Shown here piece after piece: positions 32,073 to 41,488 of a DNA stretch of 64,000 nt. The notes beneath the pieces were generated by a model, which saw only the letters and a list, made by a program, of their open reading frames with translations, was not told the origin of the DNA and did no database searches. The DNA comes from Blastomonas fulva. Lineage in GTDB: Bacteria > Pseudomonadota > Alphaproteobacteria > Sphingomonadales > Sphingomonadaceae. The translations under genes and the position numbers were made by a program. How positions within the stretch are numbered: position 1 is the stretch's first letter; each line of letters starts with the position of its first letter. The stretch lies in assembly GCF_003431825.1 (NCBI RefSeq), contig NZ_CP020083.1, forward strand, positions 2,828,501 through 2,892,500. The letters are read 5' to 3'.

Positions 32073-32696
32073 ATGTCCGTAACGCGCGTTCCTATCCCGC
32101 CGCTTGAAAAAGGCTCGCTCACCAAATTGTGGTTGGGTGTTGCCGTTGCCGTGCTTGTCGCCGGTGGAACCGCCTGGGCAGGCCTGCAGGGCATTCCGCA
32201 GTCGGCGTCCGGGTTCCTCGCCAGCAACGCTGACGAACCGGGTGTGGTGACCACGGAGAGCGGTCTTCAGATCAAGGAAATCACCAAGGGAACCGGTCCT
32301 TCGCCGACCGACGCCGATGTGACCCTGATCAACTACGAAGGCACGCTGATGGACGGCAAGGCCTTTGATGCCAACCAGCGCGTTCCGATGCCGGTGGCAG
32401 GATCGATTCCCGGTTTCTCCGAAGCTCTGAAGCGGATGCAGCGTGGCGGCAAGTACCGCCTGTGGATCCCGCCCGAACTCGGCTATGGCGCCGAAGAAAA
32501 GGCCAACCCGCAAACGGGTGAGGTCGTCATTCCGGCCAACAGCCTGCTGATCTTCGACGTCGAGCTGGTAGAGTTCATCCCCGAGGTCCAGCTTCGCGCG
32601 ATGCAGCAGCAGCTTCAGGGCCAGGCCGGACCCGGTGGCCCGCCGCCGGGGGCAGGCGGACCGCCGCAGGGCGTTCCGGGAATGCCGGGCAACTGA
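32073..32696 (+). CDS. FKBP-type peptidyl-prolyl isomerase, membrane-anchored
   Basis: FKBP proteins catalyse cis-trans isomerisation of prolyl bonds in protein folding. The 207-residue protein has an N-terminal hydrophobic anchor (LWLGVAVAVLVAGGTAWAG, about residues 19-37). The FKBP domain (about 57-178) shows VTLINYEGTLMDGKAFDAN, SIPGFSEALKRMQRGGKY and IPPELGYGAE. The C-terminus is a Gly/Pro/Gln-rich tail of about 25 residues. A GGAGG ribosome binding site precedes the ATG. The protein probably acts in the periplasm. A bidirectional terminator follows. Confidence 0.94.
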   Translation: MSVTRVPIPPLEKGSLTKLWLGVAVAVLVAGGTAWAGLQGIPQSASGFLASNADEPGVVTTESGLQIKEITKGTGPSPTDADVTLINYEGTLMDGKAFDANQRVPMPVAGSIPGFSEALKRMQRGGKYRLWIPPELGYGAEEKANPQTGEVVIPANSLLIFDVELVEFIPEVQLRAMQQQLQGQAGPGGPPPGAGGPPQGVPGMPGN

Positions 32697-32701
32697 TACG
32701 C

Positions 32702-32740
32702 AAACAAAAAGGCCGGTGAATTCACCGGCCTTTTTTGTTT
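32702..32740. terminator. Bidirectional Rho-independent terminator
   Basis: The perfectly palindromic stem GGCCGGTGAA/TTCACCGGCC (32711-32730) is flanked by an A-run on the left and a T-run on the right. It can therefore stop transcription in both directions. It separates the convergent FKBP (plus) and thioesterase (minus) genes. Confidence 0.92.
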
Positions 32741-32769
32741 CCCGCATCCTGCAGCAGTGCAGCCGTGGA

Positions 32770-33237
32770 TTAGCAGCCTTCGGGCTTCACGACCTCGAAC
32801 GCCGCGACCATATCGCGGAAGAATTGCGGCACCGGCACCGGCGTACGGGTCGCGAACTCCAGATGCACGTAGCTGATCGTCACGACCGTGAGCAGCTCCT
32901 CGCCGCGGAAGATTGCGCACTGGCTGGTCAGGCTGCTGTTGCCAATGCGGACCATGCGCACTGCCAGATCGATCATGTCGTCGGCAACTGCGCTGGCGCG
33001 GAAATCGACCGCGGCATGGCGGACCATCATGTCATGGTCGGGGCCGAACAGGTTGAACCCGCCGCCGCCATCCATGCCACTGGCGATGCGCAGCGTGCGG
33101 AAATATTCGGTGATCCCGACATCGGCGAACATCAGATAGTTGGCGTTGAAGACGATGTTTTGCAGATCGACCTCATGATAGTGCACGCGCTTGGACGCAA
33201 TGGAGCGGAACATGGCGCGGGTGGGCGCGTCAGTCAT
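32770..33237 (-). CDS. Acyl-CoA thioesterase, hotdog fold (4HBT/YbgC-FadM-like)
   Basis: The 155-residue protein has the hotdog-fold thioesterase pattern. HYHEVDLQNIVFNANYLMFAD near the N-terminus holds the catalytic Asp position of the 4-hydroxybenzoyl-CoA thioesterase family. A central VDFRASAVADDMIDLAVRM strand region and a C-terminal YVHLEF strand follow. Such enzymes hydrolyse acyl-CoA; the chain specificity is unknown. The gene ends next to a bidirectional terminator. Confidence 0.88.
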   Translation of the reverse strand: MTDAPTRAMFRSIASKRVHYHEVDLQNIVFNANYLMFADVGITEYFRTLRIASGMDGGGGFNLFGPDHDMMVRHAAVDFRASAVADDMIDLAVRMVRIGNSSLTSQCAIFRGEELLTVVTISYVHLEFATRTPVPVPQFFRDMVAAFEVVKPEGC

Positions 33238-33282
33238 AAATTCGATCCCCTGTGTTGACTTGTTTGGCCAGCGAACTGGCGC

Positions 33283-33308
33283 AAAAAAAGGGGGGCGTAA
33301 AGCCCCCC
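33283..33308 (-). terminator. Rho-independent terminator of the TonB-receptor gene
   Basis: The stem GGGGGGC (33290-33296) with GCCCCCC (33302-33308) has a five-base loop. On the minus strand it is followed by seven T residues (33283-33289 on the plus strand are A). It lies 77 bases after the TonB-dependent receptor gene and before the thioesterase start, so it ends the receptor transcript. Confidence 0.9.
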
Positions 33309-33384
33309 TATATCCCTGTTTTCAACCGCTTGCGTTTCTATCGCCGCAAGGACTGTGACCAAGCCCGGTCAACTGTAAGATGTA

Positions 33385-35991
33385 TCAGAACTTGAAGCGA
33401 ACAAGGCCGCCGAAAGTGCGCGGTGCGTTGGGATAGCCCGACACGGTGCCGGCCTGTGCAACGCCCGGGAAGACCGTCAGAATGAACTGCTGGTCCAGCA
33501 GGTTGCGGGCAAAAGCACCGACTTCGATACCGTTGTTGAGCTGCAAGGTCATCGAGCCATTGACCAGATTGACTTCGCGGCGGAACTGGTTGGCGTTGAA
33601 GCCTGCGATCCCGTCGAGAATATTGACGTTGCTTTCGTGGCTGTAATCCAGGCGGCTGATCAGCCTGGTGCCGCTGTCGCCGAACTCGTGGGTGTGCGTG
33701 ACCGATGTCCGGAGGCTCCATTCCGGAATACCGCCAGGACGCCGACCGGACAGATCTCCCAGCGGACCAGTGCTGAAATCGTCGTACTTGGCGTCGAGAT
33801 AGGTCGCAGCAAACGTGAACACCAGCGCTTCAGACGGTTGGACCGTGGTGTCGAGTTCGAAGCCCTTGACCGACTGCTGGCCTGCATTGGCGAGACCGAA
33901 GCCAAGCCCAGTGAACAGGAAGCTCTGGAAGCCCTGGATCGTCTGATCGAACAGCGCGAGGTTGACACCAAATCCGTCCCACTGCGCCTTCATGCCGATT
34001 TCATAGACCTCGGCTTCTTCCGGCCCGGCAAAGCGGGTTCCGGTCGACAGGTTCGGCGTGTTCAGACCGGCATTGGTGAGCGGCGATGATGGCGCAGCAA
34101 AGGACGACCCGCGTCCTGCAGGGCCAGGGCCAGGAATGAAGTCGGTCGACAGCGGACGGCTATCGCGCGACAGGTTCACCGAGCTCGCCTTGAAGCCGGT
34201 GGCGTAGCTGGCATAGACGTTGATCTCGTCCGAGATCTGATAGGCGGCCCGCAACAGGTACGTGAATTTGTCATCACGGGTACGGCCATCTTCGACCACG
34301 TTCGGTACATCGGGCGACTGCGTCTGGAACTGCAGCACACCGAGCGGGAGCAGGGTGTTGATCGCAGGGTTGGTCGCCGCAGCGAGCAGTGCCTGCTGGT
34401 TGGCAGCCGGCAGTGCCTGGAACTGCTGACGGGTGCGCACCGCCCCGCCGGTCGCGCCGGTGATAAAGGCATCGACAAAGTTGATGCTCGCCAGCGGATC
34501 CAGGGCATCAAAGTTGATCCCGAAGTTCTTCTTGTCGTCGGTATAGTTGAAACCGGCGGTGAACACGAGGCCATCGACAGGCTCGAAATCGACCGTGCCG
34601 AAAATCGACCACGACTTGTTATCGAGCGCAAAACGTTCCTGTGTCAGGAAATTGCCACCGAGGATGCTGTTGCGCGGCAGACCCAAACCTGCCTCGACGT
34701 TGTTCAGCACAGCATTGCCGATAGCAACGCGCTGGGCCGGGGTCGCGCCGGGCGGAACCAGCGCAGCGGGCGCGGCCTGGAACGCGGCGAAGTTGCGGAA
34801 GTCGCGGCCAATCGTCAGATTGCTGTCCTGCGTGATGTTTTCGTCGAAATAATAACCGCCCAGCAGGAAGTTGATCGGACCGTCGAAATCGCTCGCGATG
34901 CGCAGTTCCTGCGTGAAGGTGGACACGGCCTGATCACGGGTCTCGGCGGTGATGTCAGCGCTGGTAAAGTCGACATCCTGCGTGAAGGCGTTGGTCAACT
35001 CACGATAGGCGGTGATCGAGGTCAGGCTGAACGCGCCAAGCGACCAGTCGACCTGACCGGAGAAGCCGTAGTTCTCGTTGCGGTTGAACGGCACAGCATT
35101 GACGAAATTGTCGAAGCTGAAGAAGTCGGTGGGGAACCGGCCGCCGATTCCGCCGACCGCACCGGCCGTGATCGGGCCGACGATGACGTTGCTGGTCTGG
35201 CAGCAGCTTTCATCGATCTTCGAATAGTCCGCAATCAGGCGAATCTTGATGTCGGAGGTGGGTTCGATCAGCAGGTTGCCGCGGACCGACCAGCGGTCGC
35301 GGTTGTTGATGTCGGCGTTGTTGAGGTTGACGATCCGGCCGAAGCCGTCGCGCTTCTGGTATGTGCCGTCGAGCGAGAAAGCGATGTTTTCGGTAATCGG
35401 CCCGGTCACTTCACCGCGAAGGTTGATCGCGTTGAAATTGCCGTAGCTCGCTTCGACCTGTCCGCCGAATTCGTACTGCGGCTCCTTGGTCACGATCGAG
35501 ATCACGCCGGCGCTGGCGTTCTTGCCGAACAGCGTCGATTGCGGGCCGCTCAGCACTTCGACGCGGCTGATGAGGTTGAGGTCGGAAATCGCCGAAGCCG
35601 AACGCGAACGGAACACGCCGTCGATGAACACGCCGACCGAAGGCTCGATACCGAAATTGTTGTCGCCATTACCGAAGCCGCGGATGATAAAGGTGGTGGC
35701 CGACGAGGTCTGGAGCTGGCTGACGCGCAGCGAAGGCACCACGGTCTGCAGGTCAAGCACGTCGCGGATCTGAGCGCGCTCGATCGTCTCGCCGCTGGTC
35801 ACCGATACCGAGATCGGCACTTCCTGCAGCGTCTGTTCGCGCTTGGATGCTGTCACGATGATGACGCTGCTGTCGACTTCCGCATCTTCCTGCGCCACGT
35901 CCTGTGCAAGCGCGGCGCCCGGCATGGCCAGGGTCCCGATGGCGGCGCCCGAAAGCAGAATCGACTTGATACGGGTGTGGGTGATTTTCAT
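33385..35991 (-). CDS. TonB-dependent outer-membrane receptor
   Basis: This 868-residue protein is an outer-membrane active transporter powered by TonB-ExbB-ExbD. It has a signal peptide (about residues 1-29, ending GAALAQ). A TonB-box-like stretch, SVIIVTASKREQTLQEVPISV, is shared with the sphingomonad receptor family. The N-terminal plug (to about 190) and a long beta-barrel end in a C-terminal strand with the aromatic FGGLVRFKF. Two adjacent cysteines occur in a barrel loop (DESCCQTSN). GGGGAG precedes the ATG. The substrate is unknown; the neighbouring peptidase genes make a peptide possible but not shown. Confidence 0.93.
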   Translation of the reverse strand: MKITHTRIKSILLSGAAIGTLAMPGAALAQDVAQEDAEVDSSVIIVTASKREQTLQEVPISVSVTSGETIERAQIRDVLDLQTVVPSLRVSQLQTSSATTFIIRGFGNGDNNFGIEPSVGVFIDGVFRSRSASAISDLNLISRVEVLSGPQSTLFGKNASAGVISIVTKEPQYEFGGQVEASYGNFNAINLRGEVTGPITENIAFSLDGTYQKRDGFGRIVNLNNADINNRDRWSVRGNLLIEPTSDIKIRLIADYSKIDESCCQTSNVIVGPITAGAVGGIGGRFPTDFFSFDNFVNAVPFNRNENYGFSGQVDWSLGAFSLTSITAYRELTNAFTQDVDFTSADITAETRDQAVSTFTQELRIASDFDGPINFLLGGYYFDENITQDSNLTIGRDFRNFAAFQAAPAALVPPGATPAQRVAIGNAVLNNVEAGLGLPRNSILGGNFLTQERFALDNKSWSIFGTVDFEPVDGLVFTAGFNYTDDKKNFGINFDALDPLASINFVDAFITGATGGAVRTRQQFQALPAANQQALLAAATNPAINTLLPLGVLQFQTQSPDVPNVVEDGRTRDDKFTYLLRAAYQISDEINVYASYATGFKASSVNLSRDSRPLSTDFIPGPGPAGRGSSFAAPSSPLTNAGLNTPNLSTGTRFAGPEEAEVYEIGMKAQWDGFGVNLALFDQTIQGFQSFLFTGLGFGLANAGQQSVKGFELDTTVQPSEALVFTFAATYLDAKYDDFSTGPLGDLSGRRPGGIPEWSLRTSVTHTHEFGDSGTRLISRLDYSHESNVNILDGIAGFNANQFRREVNLVNGSMTLQLNNGIEVGAFARNLLDQQFILTVFPGVAQAGTVSGYPNAPRTFGGLVRFKF

Positions 35992-36155
35992 GGGTGGTTC
36001 TCCCCTAAGGTGACTGACAAAACGGCCCGATTGGTCCGGGCTCCGTTCGGCTTTGGATCGTCCTTATGACTGGTGCGCACGAGCCACAATCGAAAAGCGT
36101 GGGAAATGAACGCGATTCCAGCGGTCGCGTGATAAAAATGCAACGAAAAGCGGCT

Positions 36156-36201
36156 ATGCTGCAGCGGCAGTTGCGCTTATGGCAATTGTGCGCTGCAGCA
36201 T
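36156..36201. repeat. Inverted repeat upstream of the TonB-receptor gene
   Basis: A perfect 11-base inverted repeat, ATGCTGCAGCG at 36156-36166 and CGCTGCAGCAT at 36191-36201, has a 24-base loop. It lies 40 bases after the aminopeptidase stop and 165 bases before the receptor start, on the same strand. It could be an operator for the receptor gene or a terminator of the aminopeptidase gene, since CTTTT follows on the minus strand. Confidence 0.5.
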
Positions 36202-36240
36202 TCCGTTAACGTCAAGCTTATTGCGTCAATTCGGGGCCAG

Positions 36241-38031
36241 TCAGTCCAGGCTGGCACAGGCCGTTTTGAGCCAGGCGAGTGCGTCGCCCTGAAGCTGCGG
36301 GCCGACGATTTCCAGCACGCGGGCATGGTAATCGTCGATCCACGCGCGCTCGTTGGTGCTGAGCAGGCCAGGCTCGATCGCGTTGCGGTCGATCGGCGCG
36401 AAGGTCAGCGTCTCGAAGCCCAGCATGGGCTGTTCTGCGCCGTCGATATCCACCTCCTCGACCAGTACCAGATTTTCGATGCGGATGCCGAATTCGCCCG
36501 CCTTGTAATAGCCTGGCTCGTTGGAGCAGATCATGCCGGGGCGCAAAGGTTCGCCCTGGCCGCCAAAGGCCGCTATGCGTTGCGGTCCTTCGTGCACCGA
36601 AAGGAAGCTGCCCACGCCATGGCCGGTGCCATGCGCGTAATCGACCCCGTCCGCCCACAGATACTGCCGCGCCAGGGCGTCGAGTTGGCCGCCGCTGGTG
36701 CCGTGCGGAAAGCGGATCGTGGCAAGCGCGATATGGCCCTTGAGCACCTGGGTGAAGCGACGCTTCATCTCTGCTGTCGGGGTGCCGATGGCGATGGTGC
36801 GGGTGATATCGGTGGTGCCGTCGAGATACTGGCCGCCAGAATCGACGAGATACAGGCTGTCCATGACGATCGGCAGGTTGGTTTCCTCGCTGACCCGGTA
36901 ATGGCAGATCGCGCCGTTGGACGATGCCCCCGAGATCGTGTCGAACGAGGTGTCGACCAGCTTGCCGGTTTGCTCGCGGAACGACAGCAGCTTTGCAGCC
37001 GCCGAAAGCTCGGTTTCGCCGCCTGCGGGCCCTGCGATCGATAGCCAGTGCAGGAAGTTGCTCACGGCGGCTCCATCGCGCGCCTGCGCGGCACGCTGCC
37101 CGGCAATCTCGGTGTCGTTCTTCATCGCGCGCGGCAGCACGCTGGGGTCGCGCCGTGCGGCGATTTTGGCGCCGGCGCTTTCGAGGCGCGAGAAGATCGC
37201 CGCAACCGCTCGCTCGGGATCGACCGCCACGGTCTTGCCGCCCAGCGCATCGAGCCCGGCCTCGAACGCGTCATAAGCGTGCAGCGCCACCTGGTTGCCC
37301 AGATGCGCGCGCAGCGCGTCGCTGACCTTTTCCGGTGCAACATACAGATCGGCAGTGCCGTCCTGATGGACTACGCCATAGGACAATGTGACCGGCGTGT
37401 GGCTGATGTCGCCGCCGCGCACATTGAACACCCAGGCGACCGAATCGAGCGCGGTGATGACCGCTGCATCCAGCCCCTGTTCGCTCAGCCAGCGCGCAAT
37501 GTCCGCACGCTTGTCGGCGGATTCGCGGCCGGCATAGGCAATGGGGTGCGGATTCATACTTGCGGTGGGGCGTTCGGGCTGGTCGTGCCAGACGGCGTCC
37601 ACCGGATTGTTCTCGACCGCGACGAGCTCGGCGCCGGACTTGCCGATCTGTGCGCGCACCTGCTTCACCCAGTCGCGGGTATGCAGCCACGCATCATAGC
37701 CGATCCTGCCGCCTTCGGGGACGTTCTGACCCAGCCAGTCGGCGACCGATTGCTGCGCGGTGCCGACATAGTCGTACAACCGTCCGTCGACCTGATCGCG
37801 GACCTGGATGGTATAGCGTCCGTCGACGAAGATCGCCGCGCGATCGGCCAGCACCACGGCTGTCCCCGCCGATCCGCCGAAGCCGGTCAGCCATTCCAGC
37901 CGCTGGGCATAGCCGCCGATATATTCGCTCATGTGCTCGTCGCAGATCGGCACGACAAACCCGTGCAATCCCTGACGCTTCAGTTCTTCGCGCAGCTCCG
38001 CCAGGCGGGCTTCATGGGTGGACATCAGCAT
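36241..38031 (-). CDS. Aminopeptidase P family protein (Xaa-Pro aminopeptidase)
   Basis: Aminopeptidase P removes N-terminal residues that precede proline, using a dimetal pita-bread fold. The 596-residue protein has two creatinase-like N-terminal domains and the M24 catalytic domain. The latter shows YLVDSGGQYLDGTTDITRT (two Asp ligands), HGTGHGVGSFLSVHEGPQ (His), NEPGYYKAGEFGIRIENLV (Glu) and a final Glu in RIEN. No signal peptide is seen, so it is cytoplasmic. I use ATG 38031; ATG 38025 is two codons later. The gene is divergent from an exported prolyl-oligopeptidase-family gene, 107 bases away. Confidence 0.94.
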   Translation of the reverse strand: MLMSTHEARLAELREELKRQGLHGFVVPICDEHMSEYIGGYAQRLEWLTGFGGSAGTAVVLADRAAIFVDGRYTIQVRDQVDGRLYDYVGTAQQSVADWLGQNVPEGGRIGYDAWLHTRDWVKQVRAQIGKSGAELVAVENNPVDAVWHDQPERPTASMNPHPIAYAGRESADKRADIARWLSEQGLDAAVITALDSVAWVFNVRGGDISHTPVTLSYGVVHQDGTADLYVAPEKVSDALRAHLGNQVALHAYDAFEAGLDALGGKTVAVDPERAVAAIFSRLESAGAKIAARRDPSVLPRAMKNDTEIAGQRAAQARDGAAVSNFLHWLSIAGPAGGETELSAAAKLLSFREQTGKLVDTSFDTISGASSNGAICHYRVSEETNLPIVMDSLYLVDSGGQYLDGTTDITRTIAIGTPTAEMKRRFTQVLKGHIALATIRFPHGTSGGQLDALARQYLWADGVDYAHGTGHGVGSFLSVHEGPQRIAAFGGQGEPLRPGMICSNEPGYYKAGEFGIRIENLVLVEEVDIDGAEQPMLGFETLTFAPIDRNAIEPGLLSTNERAWIDDYHARVLEIVGPQLQGDALAWLKTACASLD

Positions 38032-38138
38032 AGGCTTGCAGCAACTCCTTGCAAAAGCGGTTGGCCAGCAAGATAGAGATGAACTGCGTCCAGCGCCAGT
38101 CCGTCCCGGACCGTGGTACAACAGGAAGATGGTCTGCC

Positions 38139-40316
38139 ATGTCGCTTCGCCTGCGAATTTCACCTGTCTTGCTCTGCGCTGCCATCGGCGCGGTCGCGGG
38201 GTTTGCAATCCCCTTGTCTTCTGCCGCTCATGCCAATGAAAGGGCATCCATGTCTCAACCCACCCAGCCGCCGATCGCCGAGCAGCGGCCCTACAGCTTC
38301 GAACGCCATGGCGTGACTATCCAGGACCCGTGGCACTGGCTGAAGGACGAGGGCTATCCCAAGGTCGACGATGCCGATGTGATTGCCTATCTGAACGCCG
38401 AGAACGGCTGGTTCGAAGCGCAGATGAAGCCGCTCGAGTCTTTGGTCGAAACGCTGTTCCAGGAGATGAAGGGCCGGATCAAGGAGGATGATTCCTCGGT
38501 TCCGCAGAAGGATGGCGACTGGCTGTACTGGGTCGAATACGACAAGGGCGCGCAGTACAAGAAATGGTATCGCAAGCCGGTGGCGGGCGGCGACAAGGTG
38601 CTGCTGCTCGACGAAACCGAACTGGCAAAGGATGCCGAGTATTTTCGCCTCGGCGCGTTCTCGGTCAGCCCCGATGGCAGGCTGCTGGCCTATGCGATCG
38701 ACGATGACGGCTCCGAACGGTTCGAGGCGCGGATCAAGGATCTGACAACCGGCAAGGACCTTCCGGACATCATCCCCGGCACGCTTTCGTCGCTGATCTG
38801 GCGGGCGGATTCGGGAGCGCTGATCTATGGCCTCGCCAACGAGAACTGGCGGACCGACAATGCCCGGCTGCACCTGCTGGGGACCCCAACCGAGAGCGAT
38901 GTAGAGCTCTACAAGGAAGCCGACGAGGGCTTTCGCGTCGATATCGGCATGACCTCGTCGGAGAAGTACATCGTCATCGCCACCGGCGACAACGAGACCA
39001 GCGAGGTGCGGCTGGTACCCGCGGCCGATCCGCAGGCTGAGCCGATCCTGATCCGTCCGCGCCAGAAGGGTGTCGAATATGCGGTGGAGGAGCGTGACGG
39101 CACGCTGTTCATCCACACCAATGACGGCCACATCAATTTCCGCCTCGCCACCGCGCGGATCGAGGCGCCCGGCGCGTGGACCACGCTGATCGAAGGATCG
39201 GACGAATTCTACATGACCGACATGACCGCCTTCAAGGACTTCTATGTCATCGAAGGGCGGCGCAACGGGCTCGATAAGATCGAGATCCGCGATTATGCCG
39301 ATCCTTCGAAGACCGCGCCGATCACATTCCCCGAGGCGAGCTATGCCGCCTCGCTCGGCGACAATCCCGAATGGGACATGAAGGTGCTGCGGCTCGCCTA
39401 TGAATCGATGGTCACGCCCGACACGGTGTATGACTATGATGTCGCCACCGGGAAGCTGACGGTGCTCAAGGTGCAGGAAGTGCCTTCGGGCTATAACGCC
39501 GCTGACTACAAGACCGAACGGGTCATGATCGCCGCGCGCGACGGCACTCAGGTCCCGGTGTCGATCATCACCCGCAAGGACTTCAAGCAGGACGGCACCG
39601 CGCCGCTGCACCTCTATGCCTATGGCGCCTATGGCTACGCGATCCCGCCGAGCTTCTCGGTCACCCGGCTGAGCATGGTGGATCGCGGATTTGCCTACGC
39701 CATCGCGCACATCCGCGGCGGCGACGATCTGGGGCGCCAGTGGTATCTGGACGGCAAGCTGACCAAGCGTACCAACACGTTCAACGACTTTGTCGATGTC
39801 GCCAAGGGCCTGATCGAGCGCGACTATACTGCAAAGGGCAAGGTCACCGCCAGCGGTGGCTCCGCCGGGGGCGAACTGATGGGGGCGATTGTCAATTCGG
39901 ACCCTGAACTCTGGGGCGCGGTGGTGGCGCATGTGCCGTTCGTCGACGTGCTCAACACCATGCTCGACGAGACCTTGCCGCTGACTCCGGGCGAATGGCC
40001 CGAATGGGGCAACCCGATCACCGACAAGGCCGCGTTCGATCTGCTGCGCTCGTACAGCCCCTATGACAATGTCGGCGCGCATGCCTATCCGCCGATGCTG
40101 GTGACCGCAGGTCTCAACGATCCGCGCGTGACCTATTGGGAGCCGGCCAAATGGGTCGCCAAGCTGCGTGTCACCAAGACAGACGATAATGTGCTGCTGC
40201 TCAAGACCAACATGGGCGCTGGCCATGGCGGCAAGTCCGGGCGATTCGATTCGCTCAAGGAAACCGCCGAGGAATTCGCTTTCCTGCTGTGGCAGATGGG
40301 GATGGCGGGGAAGTAA
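38139..40316 (+). CDS. Exported S9-family (prolyl oligopeptidase/oligopeptidase B) peptidase
   Basis: S9 peptidases cut short peptides. The 725-residue protein has a likely signal peptide (LRLRISPVLLCAAIGAVAG to SSAAHA), a seven-bladed propeller region and a C-terminal alpha/beta-hydrolase domain. The catalytic triad is readable as Ser575 (GGSAGGE), Asp661 (GLNDPRVTYWEP) and His696 (GAGHGGKSGR). ATG 38139 has AGGAAG about eleven bases upstream. A start at 38250 (MSQPTQPP) would give a cytoplasmic protein. The GHGG ending and the WEPAKW block fit oligopeptidase B. Confidence 0.93.
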   Translation: MSLRLRISPVLLCAAIGAVAGFAIPLSSAAHANERASMSQPTQPPIAEQRPYSFERHGVTIQDPWHWLKDEGYPKVDDADVIAYLNAENGWFEAQMKPLESLVETLFQEMKGRIKEDDSSVPQKDGDWLYWVEYDKGAQYKKWYRKPVAGGDKVLLLDETELAKDAEYFRLGAFSVSPDGRLLAYAIDDDGSERFEARIKDLTTGKDLPDIIPGTLSSLIWRADSGALIYGLANENWRTDNARLHLLGTPTESDVELYKEADEGFRVDIGMTSSEKYIVIATGDNETSEVRLVPAADPQAEPILIRPRQKGVEYAVEERDGTLFIHTNDGHINFRLATARIEAPGAWTTLIEGSDEFYMTDMTAFKDFYVIEGRRNGLDKIEIRDYADPSKTAPITFPEASYAASLGDNPEWDMKVLRLAYESMVTPDTVYDYDVATGKLTVLKVQEVPSGYNAADYKTERVMIAARDGTQVPVSIITRKDFKQDGTAPLHLYAYGAYGYAIPPSFSVTRLSMVDRGFAYAIAHIRGGDDLGRQWYLDGKLTKRTNTFNDFVDVAKGLIERDYTAKGKVTASGGSAGGELMGAIVNSDPELWGAVVAHVPFVDVLNTMLDETLPLTPGEWPEWGNPITDKAAFDLLRSYSPYDNVGAHAYPPMLVTAGLNDPRVTYWEPAKWVAKLRVTKTDDNVLLLKTNMGAGHGGKSGRFDSLKETAEEFAFLLWQMGMAGK

Positions 40317-40349
40317 CCGGCGCAGCGCTCTGGCCGGCCGGGCAGGGGA

Positions 40350-41180
40350 TCATCCCCTGCACGGCCCCAGCTGTTCGAGCACGAAGTTGTAGTCGCGCCG
40401 CGCCAGATCATTGTCGGCAGGCGTATCGGACACCAGCGCGCGGGCAGGGACCTGCGCGGGCAGCGAGCAGGCGAGACGGTACCACAGCAGCGTGCCCTTG
40501 CGCGGCGGCGCGGCGGCCTCATCGACGATTTCGGTCAGCGATACCGCCCAACGCGCGGCAAGGCCGGGACGGCGCAGCACCGTGATCGACACCGGGTCAC
40601 CGGTCGACGTCGCCAGGAAGATCTGGGTTTCGCCTTCTCCCTGCAGATTGCCGCGCACGTGCAAAGCCTCGCGGATGCCGCGAATAGCCGGTGGCGCGCC
40701 GGGCGCGACCAGTTCGGTGACAATCGTGCGCACCTCCTGATCGGCAGCGGGGGTCCAGGGGACCTGCGCGTCCTTTGCGACAAGCTGCACCTCGCCCGGG
40801 CGGGTGCCGGGCCTTGCGAAAAGCAGGAACTGCGCCTTTTTGAGCTTGGGCACCTTTCCGCGCGCGTCACGCGGAATATCCACCAGGTAGCGAATCGATT
40901 CGGAAACGCCCGCTTTTCCGCGAATGAGATTCATTACCTCCGCCTCCACAAACAGCCTTGCCATGCTGACGGGAACGTCCGGCGCCCTTGCGGCTTCCAC
41001 CAAGGTGGCCTTCTTGACCTGCACCTTCAGCACGACGGGCGCGGTGTCGGCGAGGCGAGCCAGCGCAACATAGTCCAGCGCGGGGGGCGCCTGAAAACCT
41101 TGCGCATGCAAGGGAATTGCCGGGGAAACCGCGGTTGCAAGCGCTGTTGCGACCGCAAGGCAGGTCAGGGCGCGGGGCAT
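40350..41180 (-). CDS. Exported protein of unknown function
   Basis: I do not recognise this 276-residue protein. It has a clear signal peptide (LTCLAVATALATAVSPAIPLHAQ) and an otherwise soluble sequence. There are two cysteines near the C-terminus (LACSLPAQ and LGPCRG) that could form a disulfide in the periplasm. It contains a repeated Ala/Val/Pro-rich mixed alpha/beta composition without known motifs. The gene ends 33 bases from the convergent peptidase gene. Its start faces the tonB promoter region. Confidence 0.75.
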   Translation of the reverse strand: MPRALTCLAVATALATAVSPAIPLHAQGFQAPPALDYVALARLADTAPVVLKVQVKKATLVEAARAPDVPVSMARLFVEAEVMNLIRGKAGVSESIRYLVDIPRDARGKVPKLKKAQFLLFARPGTRPGEVQLVAKDAQVPWTPAADQEVRTIVTELVAPGAPPAIRGIREALHVRGNLQGEGETQIFLATSTGDPVSITVLRRPGLAARWAVSLTEIVDEAAAPPRKGTLLWYRLACSLPAQVPARALVSDTPADNDLARRDYNFVLEQLGPCRG

Positions 41181-41488
41181 CGATCAATCTCCTGGCGTGG
41201 ATGGGGGAAGGGACGGCTTTCGCGGCTCAAAGGTTAATTCAAACTGAATCCATTTAAGCGATTGCCTGCTGATAAGTTGCGCGTTAAATCCCCTTTCGGG
41301 CAAGAGAAAAACAAACCAGAGGCTGAAAAGCGGTGGAACAGCGGGGCGGCCAGATCGGTTGCAATCCGCAATTCATGCGTTTCAAGCACCAGCCGCGGTC
41401 ATCGGCTGGTTTGTCCGGGCGTCGCGTATTGAATGATAGGCGCTACCCGGGTGACAGGTTTAATAAGGGTAAGGAGCGTCGTTTCTGA
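41181..41488. other. Intergenic region upstream of tonB, with an inverted repeat
   Basis: These 308 bases hold no gene. They contain a perfect 8-base inverted repeat (ACCAGCCG at 41388-41395, CGGCTGGT at 41403-41410, seven-base loop). An AAGGAG ribosome binding site lies about thirteen bases before the tonB start. An AT-rich part near 41231-41265 could hold a promoter, but I cannot assign it. No Fur box was recognised by eye. Confidence 0.55.
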
